64,000 bases of DNA. It comes from Lanius collurio (taxonomy: Eukaryota > Chordata > Aves > Passeriformes > Laniidae). The notes under the pieces were generated by a model. The model was not told the origin of the DNA and did not search any database. It was given only the letters and a program-made list of their open reading frames with translations. The stretch spans positions 22,906,019 through 22,970,018 of the forward strand of contig JACBWW010000016.1 in assembly GCA_020086605.1 (NCBI GenBank). The letters run 5' to 3'. Positions 21,526 through 34,000 of this stretch are shown here, one piece after another. The first letter of the stretch is position 1; each line of letters begins with the position of its first letter. The position numbers were made by a program, and so were the translations under genes.

Positions 21526-24500
21526 TAACCACCTAACTGTGCTTTTCCATTTCCATCACCTTGTTCCTAGAACTGAAGCTGCAGGGGACCTCACTGTGAG
21601 GAATGAGCTGACACCACTGTGCAAGGAGTAGAGACTGGTCTTTATCTCTTGTGGTTTTCTTCTTCCTCTCCCCTCATATTTATTTGTGGAGGGATGCTGC
21701 AGGTTTTCTTCAAAATCACAGGTTATTGTCACCTGCTTCTTTTTAACTTTATTTTCCATGTAATGCTTTCTCTTTAACATTTCATCTCCCTGCACAGCAA
21801 TAGAGTTTTACTTAGAGACTGGAGGCTTCAGGGTATATTCTCTTCTTCCAGCTCTTCATCTCTATTCCATTTCGAGTTTGAATTAAAAACCTAAATTTTT
21901 AAGGCCATAATAGTCTTTTTGAGATCCTCTGTTTGATTTATATTTGCTTACATTGAGTTCAGTTTGATTGGGGCTGAATCATTTTACCCTCTGGTACTTC
22001 TTAGTTAGCATGAAATTAATTGGTTTGCTGTTGTGGCTTGTGATTGCAGATAGGTGTTCCTGTGGCAAAGCCATCCCTGCAAGGGGAGTTTGTGTGTCAG
22101 GGACAGCTGTTGGCAGTCAATGATCAGCTGAATGCAGCTACTGTGAGGCCTGTGGGGCAATCTGGTTAAAGTGTGCACATCTGTGCATCACTTAGGAGCA
22201 GTATTGTGTTTTTCTGCCTGTGTGGATCATGTGTGGTGATAGAGTCCAGTGTGAAATGCAAAACAAATACATGATTTTAAGGTTCACTTCTGTAGATGCA
22301 GCCACATTTGACTTCTGAATGTAGTCAGCTGAATTAAGAACAGAACCTGTAAATGAAGGTGAAATAAGGAATCCTTTGACAAATACTTAGAAACTAGCTG
22401 AAAGATGGTTCTGACAAAGTCTTGCTGAAGACAGTAAGGTAAGTTTGAATATAACCTTTACTAAAAAGGAAAGTAATTCCTGGTTACTGGTTCTTTTAAA
22501 ATAGCCAATTAAATTCACTCCTTTTGCTGTTATTTCCTTAGATTCCTTAATTTACAATTTTCTTACAAAATATTACTGCAATAGTTTTTTACTTCTGTAG
22601 TTGCAGGTAAATTTTTGTGCAGTTTAATAAGCAGGTTCTGTACTTTTGGTGACTTTGGCAGAAAAAGTGGGTGTTCACTGCCTGACTGAGTGTGTAGGTA
22701 GTTCTGGGGGGTAGATGTCTGCATGTGACTTGCAAATGGGGGTACATAACTCCTTCCCTTGGGAATTATTTTGCTGCAGCTGTTGGTCAGTGCAACACAA
22801 TTGTACAGATATCTACGAGGTGGCAAACCAGTGTTTGAGCAGTGAGAACACAGCAGTGTAAAAACTGCAGAGAAGGGTTGTCCAGCTCTAGAAGTAGCCT
22901 TTCATTATTATTTTTCCTAGAGATAGCAGAAGAAAAAAAATGTTGTTTACTAATTTCTGGCTGAAAATGTTATTGTAGCTTGTGCCAAAACGAAAGGATG
23001 CATGTTATGTTTTCCTCATACTAATGACATTACAAACCAGCTATTGCTAAAATATACTAGTCCTATTAAATCAGAGATGCTGAAGTTTATTGTTTATTCT
23101 AAGTGGGTGGGGGATGTTGGACTGGGGGTAAGCATTTGCTTGGTAACTGCCTCCAAATGAAGTGTAGTCTTCTACACTCAGTTTTCACAACTCTGCTCTT
23201 AATGTCATGTTTAAGAGCAAAGAAGAGCCTCCCTTCAGGAAGAAAACCCAAACCATGCAGTGACTGTTCAGTGTATCATTCCTCTGCCATTAATAACTAA
23301 AATCAATAGGCTGTGAGAATTTTTTGTCTGGCAGTCAGCGATCTTCCTGTATGTTACAGTTCCCATCTCAGTTAGAGCTGCTGTTTGATCCATCATCCTT
23401 CCTTCTGTACCCCTGTGACTTGCAGCTACCAGTGGGATCATTTGCAGAAGCAATTAAAACCTCTTCCCCTGGCAGAGGGGGGAAGGATGGTGGCTGCAGT
23501 GGCATTAGCTTGGCAGCAGCTCCTTTGCTGGTGCACGTCTTCTTCACTGCTTGCTGCCCTTGCAGCTGCCTTTTTGTCTTGTTGAATGTGACTGAATATT
23601 TTTCCATTAAAATGAATAATAAATTCAGTGTTAAATGAGAATGACTCCAGGCTGTTGAGTTTGGAACTGAACTCTTGTTTAGAATTGTTTATAAATGTTT
23701 CAACACTCTGTGTTATCACAATCCATACACAGAGCAGACACACATGCACAAGTTGTTCTTCAGCCTGGGTTTGGCTTTTAGCTGCACTTGCTAATCAGGC
23801 AGAAGTGCCATTTAGAAACAGCATTCACAGCTGGGAGATTTGAAGCACCTGCACCTCTGAGCCTGTCCTGCTTGGTCTGTCTGCCTTCTGTGTGTCTCCT
23901 TTGCAGTGGGACAGGGCTCCCAGCAGGCACACCCTGTCCTCCCTGCCTTGTTCCAGCTTCTCCAGCTCTGATTTTGGGTGCCTGCTCTCTGCCTCAGCAG
24001 CCCTTTCTGGCCTGGGCACTGGTGCTTGCCTGCCTGTGGTGCCATGCCTGGGATGCCTCAGGGATTTAAGGAGACTTGCACCAGTGTCTCGGTGGTGCAG
24101 GTGGTTTTCTCCCCCTTCAGCCACAGCCTTACTCCAAGCCTTACGTTCCAAGCTCCTCCTCCACCCCCCTGCCCCAGTTCCTGACTCTGATAATTCAGTC
24201 AGGTAATTTTTTACCAATTAGAGGAGTGCAAGTTGTGTCAAAATGGATCAGTTTGCTGCCTTGCTCTGGCAAGGATGGAATTTCTGCTCATGGCCTGAGT
24301 GTCTGGGAATAGCTCTATCACATGGCTTGGCATCCAGTCTGAAGTGTGGGAGATCCAAGTTGTAAATCCTTGCTTTGAGTTGGAGCAGGACGTGGGACAT
24401 GAGTTTTTAGATCCATGTGAGTGTGTGCATTACGTAGTCTATTGTTCCCTTTCTTCCTTTCACACAATGTGCATTTGTTTTCTGTAATTTAGAAAAAGAC

Positions 24501-25636
24501 ACCCTATGTGTGTATTTTCAGTCCAATTAAGAAATCTCTCATTTTCCCTTCTTGCCTAAGAAGATTAAAATACATTGCACTACATAATTCTTGAACTCTT
24601 GTCCCCAAGTATTTGGGATTATCTATAAAAATCTCAAAAAATTATTCTGTGGAGGTGTAGTTGTTAAAATAACCCAAAGCAATCAGAGAGCGAGATGAAG
24701 AAAGGGGACCCCATAAGTAACTCTGAAAAGCAGAAAGATTGTGTGAGTTCCTTTGCAAGTGAGTTTGGAGGGTGAGTGGCAGGATGTGAACACAGCATTG
24801 GGAACGTTCCTGGATCTTTTCCACAATCCTTTTAATGTGGTCACAGACTCCTGACTGGGTGAAAATAAATTTGAATTAACTTCAGTGAGTGTCGAAAACA
24901 TGGAGACTTTAAATTTGGTTGGAAAAAGCATCAGAGTGTGCTATGATTTTTTTTGTCTGTACTAATTAGTGATGACACAGCATCAAGATGGCAAAAAAAT
25001 GAATCATTTGGATGTTCATAAAACAAAGTATTTTGAGTGTCACTAACATGTGGCTTTTGGGAATTCTTGAAGTAATAAAATAAGGATCCAAGGAGTATCT
25101 TTGATGAAACAGATTTTTTTTGAAGAAGACAGTTATTCTTAATCCAGTTTCTTTTCTGATTAAAGTAACAGCCAGACTACTCCTGTTCCTTCTTGAAGGC
25201 TGTCAGGTGTGTTAACAACATGTAATGGCTTTTATTATCAAAATAATCAGGCTGAATGATCTTTGGGCTAAACTGAGGAACACCTTAGCATTCACATAGG
25301 AAGTTAAACTTATGTGAGTAGCAACACAAATGTCTGGGAGGTGACCTAAACCTGAGTGCTCAGGAACAGACATCCAAAAGTTGTGTGTTTTATATTAAAA
25401 AATTATAATCAGAAGATTTTTTTTTAGAACTCAGTAGAAACCCAGTAAGTTTTAGAAGCTTTTCAAGGTGTAAACTCCAAGTTTTAAGACAGATTCTTTG
25501 CAAGACTAAACAAAATTTTGCTTTTTTTATACTTGTCCAGTTGCACTGTAGTTTCTTGAATTCATATATTCCATTTCAGCAACTTTCTGGACTTGTAAGA
25601 TTTTGGGTTGATATCAGAGTATCTGAATTAAGTTAT

Positions 25637-25840
25637 AGAATCACAGAATGAATGAGGTTGGAAGGGACCTCAAAGCCCATCTCATTCCAACTCTTGCCAT
25701 GGGCAGGGACATCCACTCTTCAGGTTGCTCCAAGCCCCATCCAACCTGCCCTTGGACACTTCCAGGGATGGGGCAGCCACAGCTTCTCTGGGCACCTGTG
25801 CCAGGGCCTCAGCACCCCCACAGGGAGGAGTTTCAAGGGC
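25637..25840 (-). mobile_element. CR1: CR1 retroposon, 5'-truncated, minus strand
   Basis: The copy reads from its 3' end at the left. It begins TAGAATCACAGAATGAATGA, then GGTTGGAAGGGACCT, GCCATGGGCAGGGACATCCA, GGGGCAGCCACAGCTTCTCT and CACCTGTGCCAGGGCCTCA. These are the reverse complements of the blocks seen in the copy at 21250, so the two belong to the same or a close subfamily. Confidence 0.92.
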
Positions 25841-26462
25841 CAAATATTGCTTCTTAAAACAGAATTGTGTTCTCTTTTAGTTTAGCCTGTACATTCTTGA
25901 CACTGCCTGGAATTAATTTTTGCCCCAGAGAAACCCCAGCAAGGATTTGTGTTTCTAATGCAGGAGCTGATCTTCAGTGAGAAAACTTTGCACTTTTCAA
26001 TTATTTAAAATGCTGGTGGAGGTTTTTCAAGCAATCTTATCTTCCCATGGAAGTTTGATTTGTGACCCTTGTGGGCTTTTATTTACTTTGGATGTTCTTT
26101 ACTTATTTTAATGTGCTGAGGTCAGAGGTGACCATTGGGTTTGCTTTGCAGGACAGTGTTGCTCAGTGTCTGTCACACTGCAATACAACATTACTCCTGG
26201 GAAAACTTTCTTCCTCTTCATCATGGTCTGATAGCTGGATGGTGTGGAGATTGTGGAAAAACAGTTTTGAGAATATGCATTGCTAACATAAGCTGAAATC
26301 AGACTGAGCTTTGGAGATGAAAACAAGGAATAGAGCCTGGCCCAGGTGAGAAGACCAGCCTTTTCTGGTGGTCTTCCTTCTGGACCATCACCTCTCTGCA
26401 GAGAACAGTGCTAGAAACTCCTTGTAAATGATCTTTCTTGGTAGAAAAGATTTCTGTAGGAG

Positions 26463-26503
26463 TTTGGAAATGTTGTGTAGCTTTTTGGAAATGTTGTGTA
26501 GCT
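26463..26503 (+). repeat. 21-bp tandem duplication
   Basis: A 20-nt block, TTTGGAAATGTTGTGTAGCT, occurs at 26463-26482 and again at 26484-26503. It is one perfect duplication with a 21-bp period, as made by replication slippage. It lies about 450 bp upstream of coding exon 4, outside the splice acceptor region. Confidence 0.9.
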
Positions 26504-26957
26504 GTTTGATCTGCAAGCTTTGTCTGTGTGCTCACAGAGCTCCTTGTTTTCTTCCTATGCATATCATTAACAAATATTAAATTTTATATATTTTTCAAAT
26601 GGTTTATTTTAGAAAATAGAACATTTTTCAGGCAAATGTTTTTTGATAGAGTTGTTGGCTTTGAAACTGCTCTGTCATGGAGCAGCTGATGGGGAACAGA
26701 GACACCCCAGGTTATTGATCTGAAACTTGTTCCTCCATGGACTCCTCATGGGGAACTTTGCTTATCATCAGTCTGTGGTGAGGGAAGGGCTCAGTTCTCC
26801 AGGCAGTAAATCAGAGTAGAGCTGACTGGATGATCAGAACACTGGGTTTAAAAAAACTGTCCTTTTTACCTAAATATCAGGGTTTTAATTGCATTAAAAT
26901 AAGGACATGACCATGCCTGACCTCTAATATCTGCCTTTCTAAACACATTTTTATCAG

Positions 26958-27043
26958 AACTTGCCAGAATCGTGGGAGAAGGTTGGCTACTTCTTTGATC
27001 TTCCAGATTTCTTATCTTGGAAAGCCACAGGTGTCACTGCAAG
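26958..27043 (+). CDS. FGGY: FGGY coding exon 4 (residues 156-183 and part of 184)
   Basis: The exon of 86 nt encodes [20 protein letters not shown], then WKATGVTA and the first two bases of Arg184. The acceptor is TTTTTATCAG and the donor is GCAAG|GTATGTT (GT at 27044), phase 2. The [14 protein letters not shown] segment at residues 167-180 corresponds to the D-L-x-D-Y/F-L-x-W-x-x-T-G motif common to FGGY kinases. The first few residues differ more from human than the rest, which is normal for that loop. Confidence 0.95.
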
Positions 27044-30000
27044 GTATGTTAATTATAACAGTATGATTTTGTCTCTTTTCTTATGTACATTTCTGCTTTA
27101 ATTCATTCTGACTGGACCTGCTGTTATGTACATCTGTCTGTAATTCAGCCAGCCCCAAAACATCTTGAACCTATCTCCTGCCTCCATCTTGCATTCCTGA
27201 ACACAGTTGTTCCTGGGAGCAGTGGAATTCACAGACACACTGTGTTGCTGCAAAATGCCATTTTGGAGCATAAATATGATTGCTGGAGTTCCTGTTAAAT
27301 ACACTTCCAATAATTCTTTGAAATCTATTTTTGTTGACAAATTTACTGGCTTTTTTTGAGAATTGGAAGTGTGCATTTCTTTGCCATGTGGGAGGGATCT
27401 GGTAAAATCCAATTTTAAGTGGTCACTTCAGTGTGGCTCCCCAGAAGCACCCTGGAATCCTTGCTGAGCAGTTGAACAAAACCCTCTGAGACAACCCCTT
27501 AAAAAATCTGGATTAAAGTGACCAACACAGATGAAGACTATTTGAATATCCTTATGAGAAGTGAGGGACAGTATTATTTATTTCAAATCATGCCCAGTTC
27601 AGTGCAGCTCCCAGTTATTTCCATAGCAGTTTCTGGAGTGGAGTCTGTGCAAAATGTAGTCTCAGATGAAAGCTGCCACAGGATGGTTTTAGTCTCCCTG
27701 GAAATGAGATTTCTTCCCATAAGATACAGTTCTTTTTATTTGAGTGCTCTATTTCTCCCTAGTTAATCTTCCTGATTGACAGATATTGTTGGAGCATTAT
27801 ATATTATATATTCCTTGCATTCTACAGCAGGGAAGTGCTATGATTGACTTAAAAAAGTCAAAAAGAGGAGTTGTGTAAGGACTTGCCAGATGATAATGGA
27901 TAGATGGTATCTTAAGTCTTCCTCCTTTGGACTTTGAGTCGGATTTTGCTAACTCTGAATTATGTAACAGAAGAGCAACTCCCACCTCACAGATCTTGCA
28001 ATCTAAACAGTCCTGTCACCTGACCCAACTCTACCTTCAAGAGGATAAATCCCAGGCTCCCAGAGGATATTCCAAGGTCTGCATCTTGTGAAAGGACTCA
28101 GGGCTTTGATTTAGCATTAGCACCTTTGGTGGGGGCCCGAGGTGGAGGAGGCTCTGAGAAGGGAGGGCACAGTGATCCTGACAGCTCCGTGGTCCTGCCT
28201 GGCTTTGGCTTTGTGTTCTTGGCTGCAGCTTCCTGGGGGTGAAGCAGAGAAGCTCTCTTAAAAAAATAGAGTTGCAGAGGATTATACTCAAAAGTTGAGA
28301 TGCTGAATTTAGACAGGCAAGTTAATTTCCTTAGCAATGACAACGGGATTATTCAAAATCTTTTAATTGTGTTGATGAAGGTTGTAAGGGAGAAAGGAAT
28401 GTTGGGAAAAGACTCTCTGGATAAAGTCTTCCCTCACACTTTGGCTGTGAGTCTTCTGTTTTGAATGAAACAGCTCCTTGTTCATTGCTGTCTTTAAGGT
28501 GCTCCCCAAAATTAAGCCCCTTGTTTTGATTCTTGTGGATTGTCTTGTCGGGTAACAGAGGAAGAAAAAGACAGGAAAATAGGGACAAGAAACATTTTGC
28601 TGGAACCAAACCTAGGTTTTTTTCCTTTCTCTGCTTTACCCCATGCACACCCATTTTCTGAGAATTTTCTTGTAGGTTGGTGAAGTCAAGTAATTTGTCC
28701 TGCATATGTTCATAACACAAGGGAAGTGTGAATTTATCAGGTACGAGATTCTTACCTCTTACCACCCTTTCTCCCTTTGAGCACAAAGGAGTCTATTCAC
28801 AGGGCAAGACACAGTGTTAGTCACTGTGAATCATACAGAGCTTGGCCCTGATAAAAGAAGGATTTGTTTTTTAAAAAAATTTGTTTTGGTGAGGAGGATT
28901 TTACAAAAATAAATGCAATTCCAAAGGTACTTTTATAGCAAAGACCTTGCTTCGTTAAATTTTTAAGGGACTCTCTAAAACATTTTGTATGTATTTGACA
29001 TTTAGAAGTGATGTGAAGTCTTCTTGCCTTCAGTGAGGTTGCTGTGTGCAAAGTTAAGTTGTGTGTGAGATCAGAGTTTGACGTGTTTGCAAAGCAGTTC
29101 TTGATGTGTGTTTCTAAGTATGAAATCCTTTGTCTTTCACCTTTAAGTCTGCTGGCTTGAACTGCCTTGTTGCCAAGTTTTTTTTCCAGTGGACCTACAA
29201 TAAACAGTAAATGTTTCTTACCTCCAAGGTAGAGGCTCAAAGGCTCAAACATCATCTTGGATTTTTTACCTCCTGGCTTTGAAGTTGCTCTGTATCTCAC
29301 TGAGCAACATCCACTCATCAGTTGCAAAGGATGGGTTCCAAATTGTTGCTTCCCATTGTTCTTGGAAATCTGTTGCCTGTAATGCTCCATATTTAATATA
29401 GTTATGTTTTATTATTTCTGCTTTGGGCTGGTGAATGACCATTGACTCATCCTGAACGATCCAGGCATGGTCATGCTGACTGTCCTGCATTAAAAAAAAT
29501 GTTACTACAGCTCTTCAGTTAAAAAATTTAAACCTGGAACTTCTCAGCTCTGCCTCCCAAGGCTGCAACAATGAGTGTTGGTTTTGCCACTTGAATTCTT
29601 GGTTGTCTTCTCCCAGAAATGCTGTGGTGGAGAGGAAGAGTTGTTGTGTGGCAGACACTTGGCAGTGCTTTTCAGAGGCTCTGCACTTCTGCTCGTGCTG
29701 AGTGGGATTCACTGCTCTCTCTCCCCCATCCACAACCTTTCCGTTCCATGGTACTTTGGGTACAGCTATCTTAATAAAACCTAAACTCCCTGCTGGTTTA
29801 GTTATAGGCTACTGTGTTACGGCTGGGGAATTCTTACCAGAGATGCACATCTGTAATCTCAGTGTGTTTCTGGAGTCTTGTGAAGGATTGCATTGCAGAT
29901 AAGAATAGGGCTGAGCTGTTAAACTGGGTGGAATCCACACACAGATTTCTCAAAGGTCATGTGTATTTAGACCCAAAATTCTGCTTTAGGGCCACTTTCA

Positions 30001-30939
30001 ATCATAGGCAACTCACTCACTGCAAAATGAGCTAGTCTGTACTGGAATTTAAGATGAATTTTAACAAAAGAGAGATTAGACCTGTGAAGGAGTATTTGGA
30101 AACATAAGGAAAAATGTCAAGCTGACATTATTGAGATAGAGAGTGTCCAACATTGTGCTACAAGCCACCTCTGAAAAGTACCAAAAAAGAGTTGGAACAA
30201 ATTGAATATTTGTGCAGGATATTTTTTTCATATTATACTCTAGATATGTTAATATCTGGGGAAGGTAATGTGCTATCGAGTAGAGACTTCATCTCATCTA
30301 CAAATTTGACCCAAATAATTTTCTTGTGAAAATACTTGTCCAGTCAGTCCTCAGCTGCTTGCCATCATGACATGGGAAAGGGTGGAACAGCTGTTTCATA
30401 TACTTCACTTTTCTAAATTATCTCCTTCCAACAGATCTCGAGATCATGAGTTTCTCAGTTTTATAAGAAAGACATTCATACTGTTTATGGTAGTGATGGA
30501 CTGCAAAGTGAAAAGCAAATGCTTGTAGTTGATAAAAACCATTTCTGGGAAGCACATGACTAATATTTGTATCTCTGTGAGAGAGGGGGATCTCTTTGCA
30601 GTGTACAGTCCATTTTTGAGAGGAAGACACTTGACAAATTGTTTTTTTCATTTATGAGTTCCGTGGCCTGTGCACGTTTAAGTAGCTGGCTCTTTATGTT
30701 GAGCAGTGACTGAGTCCTTAAAGTTTATTTGTAACTTGTTTTGAGTTGCTTGTAATTATGGTTTGAGATGGCTCCGTTGCACTGATGGACTTCCAGAGGA
30801 ATCCCTGGATGCTGTCAGAGTTAATGCAGAGTTCACTGGGATGAACAGGAGCAGAGTCTGGTCCCTTGTTGAATTGTAGTGAGGAAAGCTTGTAATAGAA
30901 CAATAAAGCCAGAGAGGTGCTCCAGAATCCAAGAATCTG

Positions 30940-31085
30940 GATTTGGGTCTCTACCCTGTGATGTCCCTTGTGTGATTTGGAGAAGTGAATGAAATCTGTG
31001 TCTTTGGAGGTGTAGGGGCAGCTGAATACATTTGGGGATTTGATGTTTGTTCATCCCTGTGTTTGTTCTTCATCTGTTAAAGGGA
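30940..31085 (+). repeat. Possible diverged MIR SINE
   Basis: Segments such as CTGGATTTGGGTCTCTACCC, CTTGTGTGATTTGGAGAAGT and TTCTTCATCTGTTAAAGGGA follow the order of the MIR consensus (GGTTCGAATCC, TGTGTGACCTTGGGCAAGT, TTCCTCATCTGTAAAATGGG). The spacing between the last two is longer than in the consensus, and the similarity is weak. Confidence 0.35.
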
Positions 31086-32840
31086 TGCATCCACACACTC
31101 TCAGGAGGTTGTGTACTTTTACTGCTGTGAGGTCTCTCATGGCTGTGCCAGTGGAGCCCTCACCAAGTATTTTACCCAGAACTGGCTGGAAACTCTGAGT
31201 TTGGAAGAGGAGCTTATGTTTAGAGGCGCTGTTGAAAAAACAAACTGGTGTGAGTTAAACGATTATCTGAAGGATGTCTGTGTCCTTTTCAGGGATTGGG
31301 CAATCCTTTCAGAGAGATGTGGTAACTGCAGCAGCACAGACACCACTCTTTGGGGCCAGCTGCCCTTCCCTTCCTTCCTAGCCCTGCCATGACTAATGGA
31401 TACCCTTTGGCTGGGATCTGGCATTTGGGTTCTTGTTGATATTTTGTGCCTACTTCAAAAGATGCCTGGTCTAAAAATCAGGCCTGTTTCTGGAAAGAAG
31501 GGGCCTAGGGAATACTGCAGAAAGCTGTTGTGATTAGGGCTGAGCCCGTGGGGCAGTGACAGTATCCTGAATTGCACTTGGGTGTTGTGTCCTGTTTATG
31601 AAATGAAACCCAAGACTTCAGACTTGCAGACTTGTTTAGAGAAGTCTCTGGAGAAAGGAGAATTATCTTGAAAGGCTGGTTGGGAGGGGAGGGATGGTGT
31701 TTTTGTGGATTGGACAAAGTACCACGAATTTTTTGTCGTGGAGCCAAAAGCAAGTGTCCGTGTGATGGTGTGTTTGCCAAATGAGAGAATTCAACTGCTA
31801 TCAGGCTTTTATTAAATTCAAAACATGTTCTTTGGAGACTGGTGACACACAGACTGATCCAGAAAATAGGAAATGTGTAGCTGGAAAAGTTATCAGGACT
31901 GTGAAGGGCAGGTGCAATGTGGACCATTACTGTTAGATTTTTTTTTTTTTTAATTTAAAAACGATATGTCCTTGAGTCTACTGAGCAATCTCAAAGAGTT
32001 CTGTGTGCTAAAGGAGAAAATTGTCAGCAGGTCTCGTTAATGTTAGCCAGGAAGCACACAGGCAAACAGGAAGCTTTAGCTATTGTTATTGTACAAGTGC
32101 CCTTTACAAAATATTAGCAAAAGAAGCTTAATGTGTTTTCCACAAGAACAGGAGCCCTTCAGAGTGTCTCACTGTATCTGCCCAGTGAAGAAAAACTGCA
32201 CTGTCCCCTTTCCAACATACATTGAGAGGTTGCACTGCAGAGGCTTGCATTCAGATCTTCAAATATTTACTACTTTATTTTTGGAAGTTGTTAGGATTGT
32301 TAATTAGCTGTGACAGTATCTAGCCCTTCATTTTCTATTGTGTTCATTTGCAGCTGAAAAAAAACCCCAAAAACGCACAAACCCAAGAAAACAAAAGCCA
32401 GCTAGGTCAGTATAGAAAGGATTGGGGGCAGTGGATGTATTCCTGGCAGTTTGCCACGGAGACACTGAGCTGAGCCAACCATGAAGTCATCGTGAACTCA
32501 GGGAGTCTCACTAATCCAAGGCAATGTGTCTTAATTTGACAAAGCAAAGGCTGCTTGATAAGCAAGCCTAGCTAGAAATGCTGTGAAACAGGGGTGTTTG
32601 TGGAGATTGTGGACGAGAAATGTGGTGATATGAAAGGAATCATCTTGGTTTCAGGTCCTTCCTCCCCCAAGCCCAAAGGCAGGCTTGGCTCCCTTCTCCC
32701 CTGCAGTTTGGGCTGTGCAGTGGCTTGATGTGAAATTTGAGAAACATATGTAGTTTTCTATTTCAGGAAAATGATCTCAGGGATTGAATGTGTGTTTTGT
32801 TGGCTGTTAAGCTCTGATCTTGCCTAGTGTGGTAGTTTGA

Positions 32841-32857
32841 GTGTGTGTGTGTGTGTG
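32841..32857. repeat. (GT)n microsatellite
   Basis: About eight GT units in a row, followed by an imperfect GAGTATCTGTGTG extension. It is a short dinucleotide repeat, possibly variable between individuals. Confidence 0.85.
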
Positions 32858-33973
32858 AGTATCTGTGTGATGGTTAAAATGTTCTCCAGAACTTGAAAAA
32901 CATAATAAAAAAAAATCAGAATTCATATATTCATTGTTATTAAAGATCTTATTTCTTCAGTCTCAAAATGCAGTTAAACAATTATATGAAGGATAATACT
33001 ATCTGACATCCTATGAAGGCTCTTAAAGAACTGTACTGTGTGGATCAGAAAATGTCTTTTATTTTTCCATGATAGTCATTAACATTTACTTGAGCTGAGG
33101 AGTGGAGCACACACAGTTTTCCATGGAAGCAAAGAAGCTGTGTTTGAACAACCATTTCATTGTTGGTCCTGTGCAAAATATTAACTTCTGCAGAACACTG
33201 TAATTATTAACTTCTGTGAGGTTGAGATGACAATCTCCCCTTAATAAAGTTCATAAAGAGATGGCTGGGAGTCTGAGATTGCTCTTGCTGACATCCCCAC
33301 TAATGGTGGGACTGGATAACTGTGCTTCACTGGGGCTGGGAGGAGTATTGAAGGAAGTTGTGGTGTTACAGCCTTAAATTCTGAGGAAAAATGAGACAGA
33401 AACCACAGAGGAGTTGGTTGTCTTTCAGTTCTCTTGATCTCTCTTTTTTTTTTTTACAATAATTTCAGTTCTCTTCAGATCCAGGCTGGGTGTTGAGGGT
33501 GTTTCTTTTGCATTAGCTCCTGTGAATACTGCCAGGGCTCAGCCCCTCATGGTACAAGGGATGTAATAAACAATCTGTCATCTCCTTTGAACTCTTCCTT
33601 ATGTGAAACCCCATGGAAAGCCCCCCTTGTCCCTTGTGAGATTGGGGCTCTGTTCAGCCAGAGCTGTGTAAGAATTGCTTCCTTACATAAATTTGAACCA
33701 GATAAGAAAATAGCCATGTTTATGGACTCCTGGGCCATTTACAGCCCCAGCAGTGTTTTGGTGTGCACATATATAATGCATGTATTCACAGTAAATTCTC
33801 AAAAACCACCCCCCTGAAAACAATAACATTCCAGAGGGGTTCTCATCCAGGGAAGGGAAAGAAAGCTATGTAGCATGAAGTCAGTGCATTGTATGTGTAC
33901 ATACACTGCTTAGAAGTATTAAAACTCACAGAAATTTATTATCCCATAAGGGGCTCTTTTGTCTTTCCTTCTG

Positions 33974-34000
33974 TTTTTTTTTTTTTTTTTAAAAAAAAAA
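33974..34000. repeat. T17-A10 homopolymer junction
   Basis: Seventeen T bases run straight into ten A bases. The tract is self-complementary over ten base pairs and is likely to vary or be misread by sequencing. No element is seen on either side to explain it as a poly-A tail. Confidence 0.85.

Larger units (their letters stand above)
17766..26957 (+). other. Intron between FGGY coding exons 3 and 4
   Basis: GT-AG intron of 9192 bp in phase 0, from GTGAGT to TTTTTATCAG. It holds a plus-strand CR1 at about 21250-21525, a minus-strand CR1 at about 25637-25840, an A/T-rich simple stretch at 20752-20806, and a 21-bp tandem duplication at 26463-26503. The patch at 23840-24190 is somewhat richer in G+C, but I recognise no gene in it. 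Confidence 0.85.

Noticed and set aside
28821..29390. Minus-strand frame of 189 codons taken as a single-exon gene
   Set aside because: It reads straight through a consensus donor and A/T-rich tracts, is very basic without a domain, and is only marginally longer than expected by chance. It is kept only as part of a low-certainty finding.
31111..31392. Plus-strand frame of 93 codons with acidic, protein-like composition
   Set aside because: No splice borders or family motifs. The left end overlaps a possible MIR relic. Frames of this length are expected many times in 64 kb.
31505..31927. Minus-strand frame of 140 codons
   Set aside because: No domain, no start context or splice evidence, and composition like other random frames in the intron.
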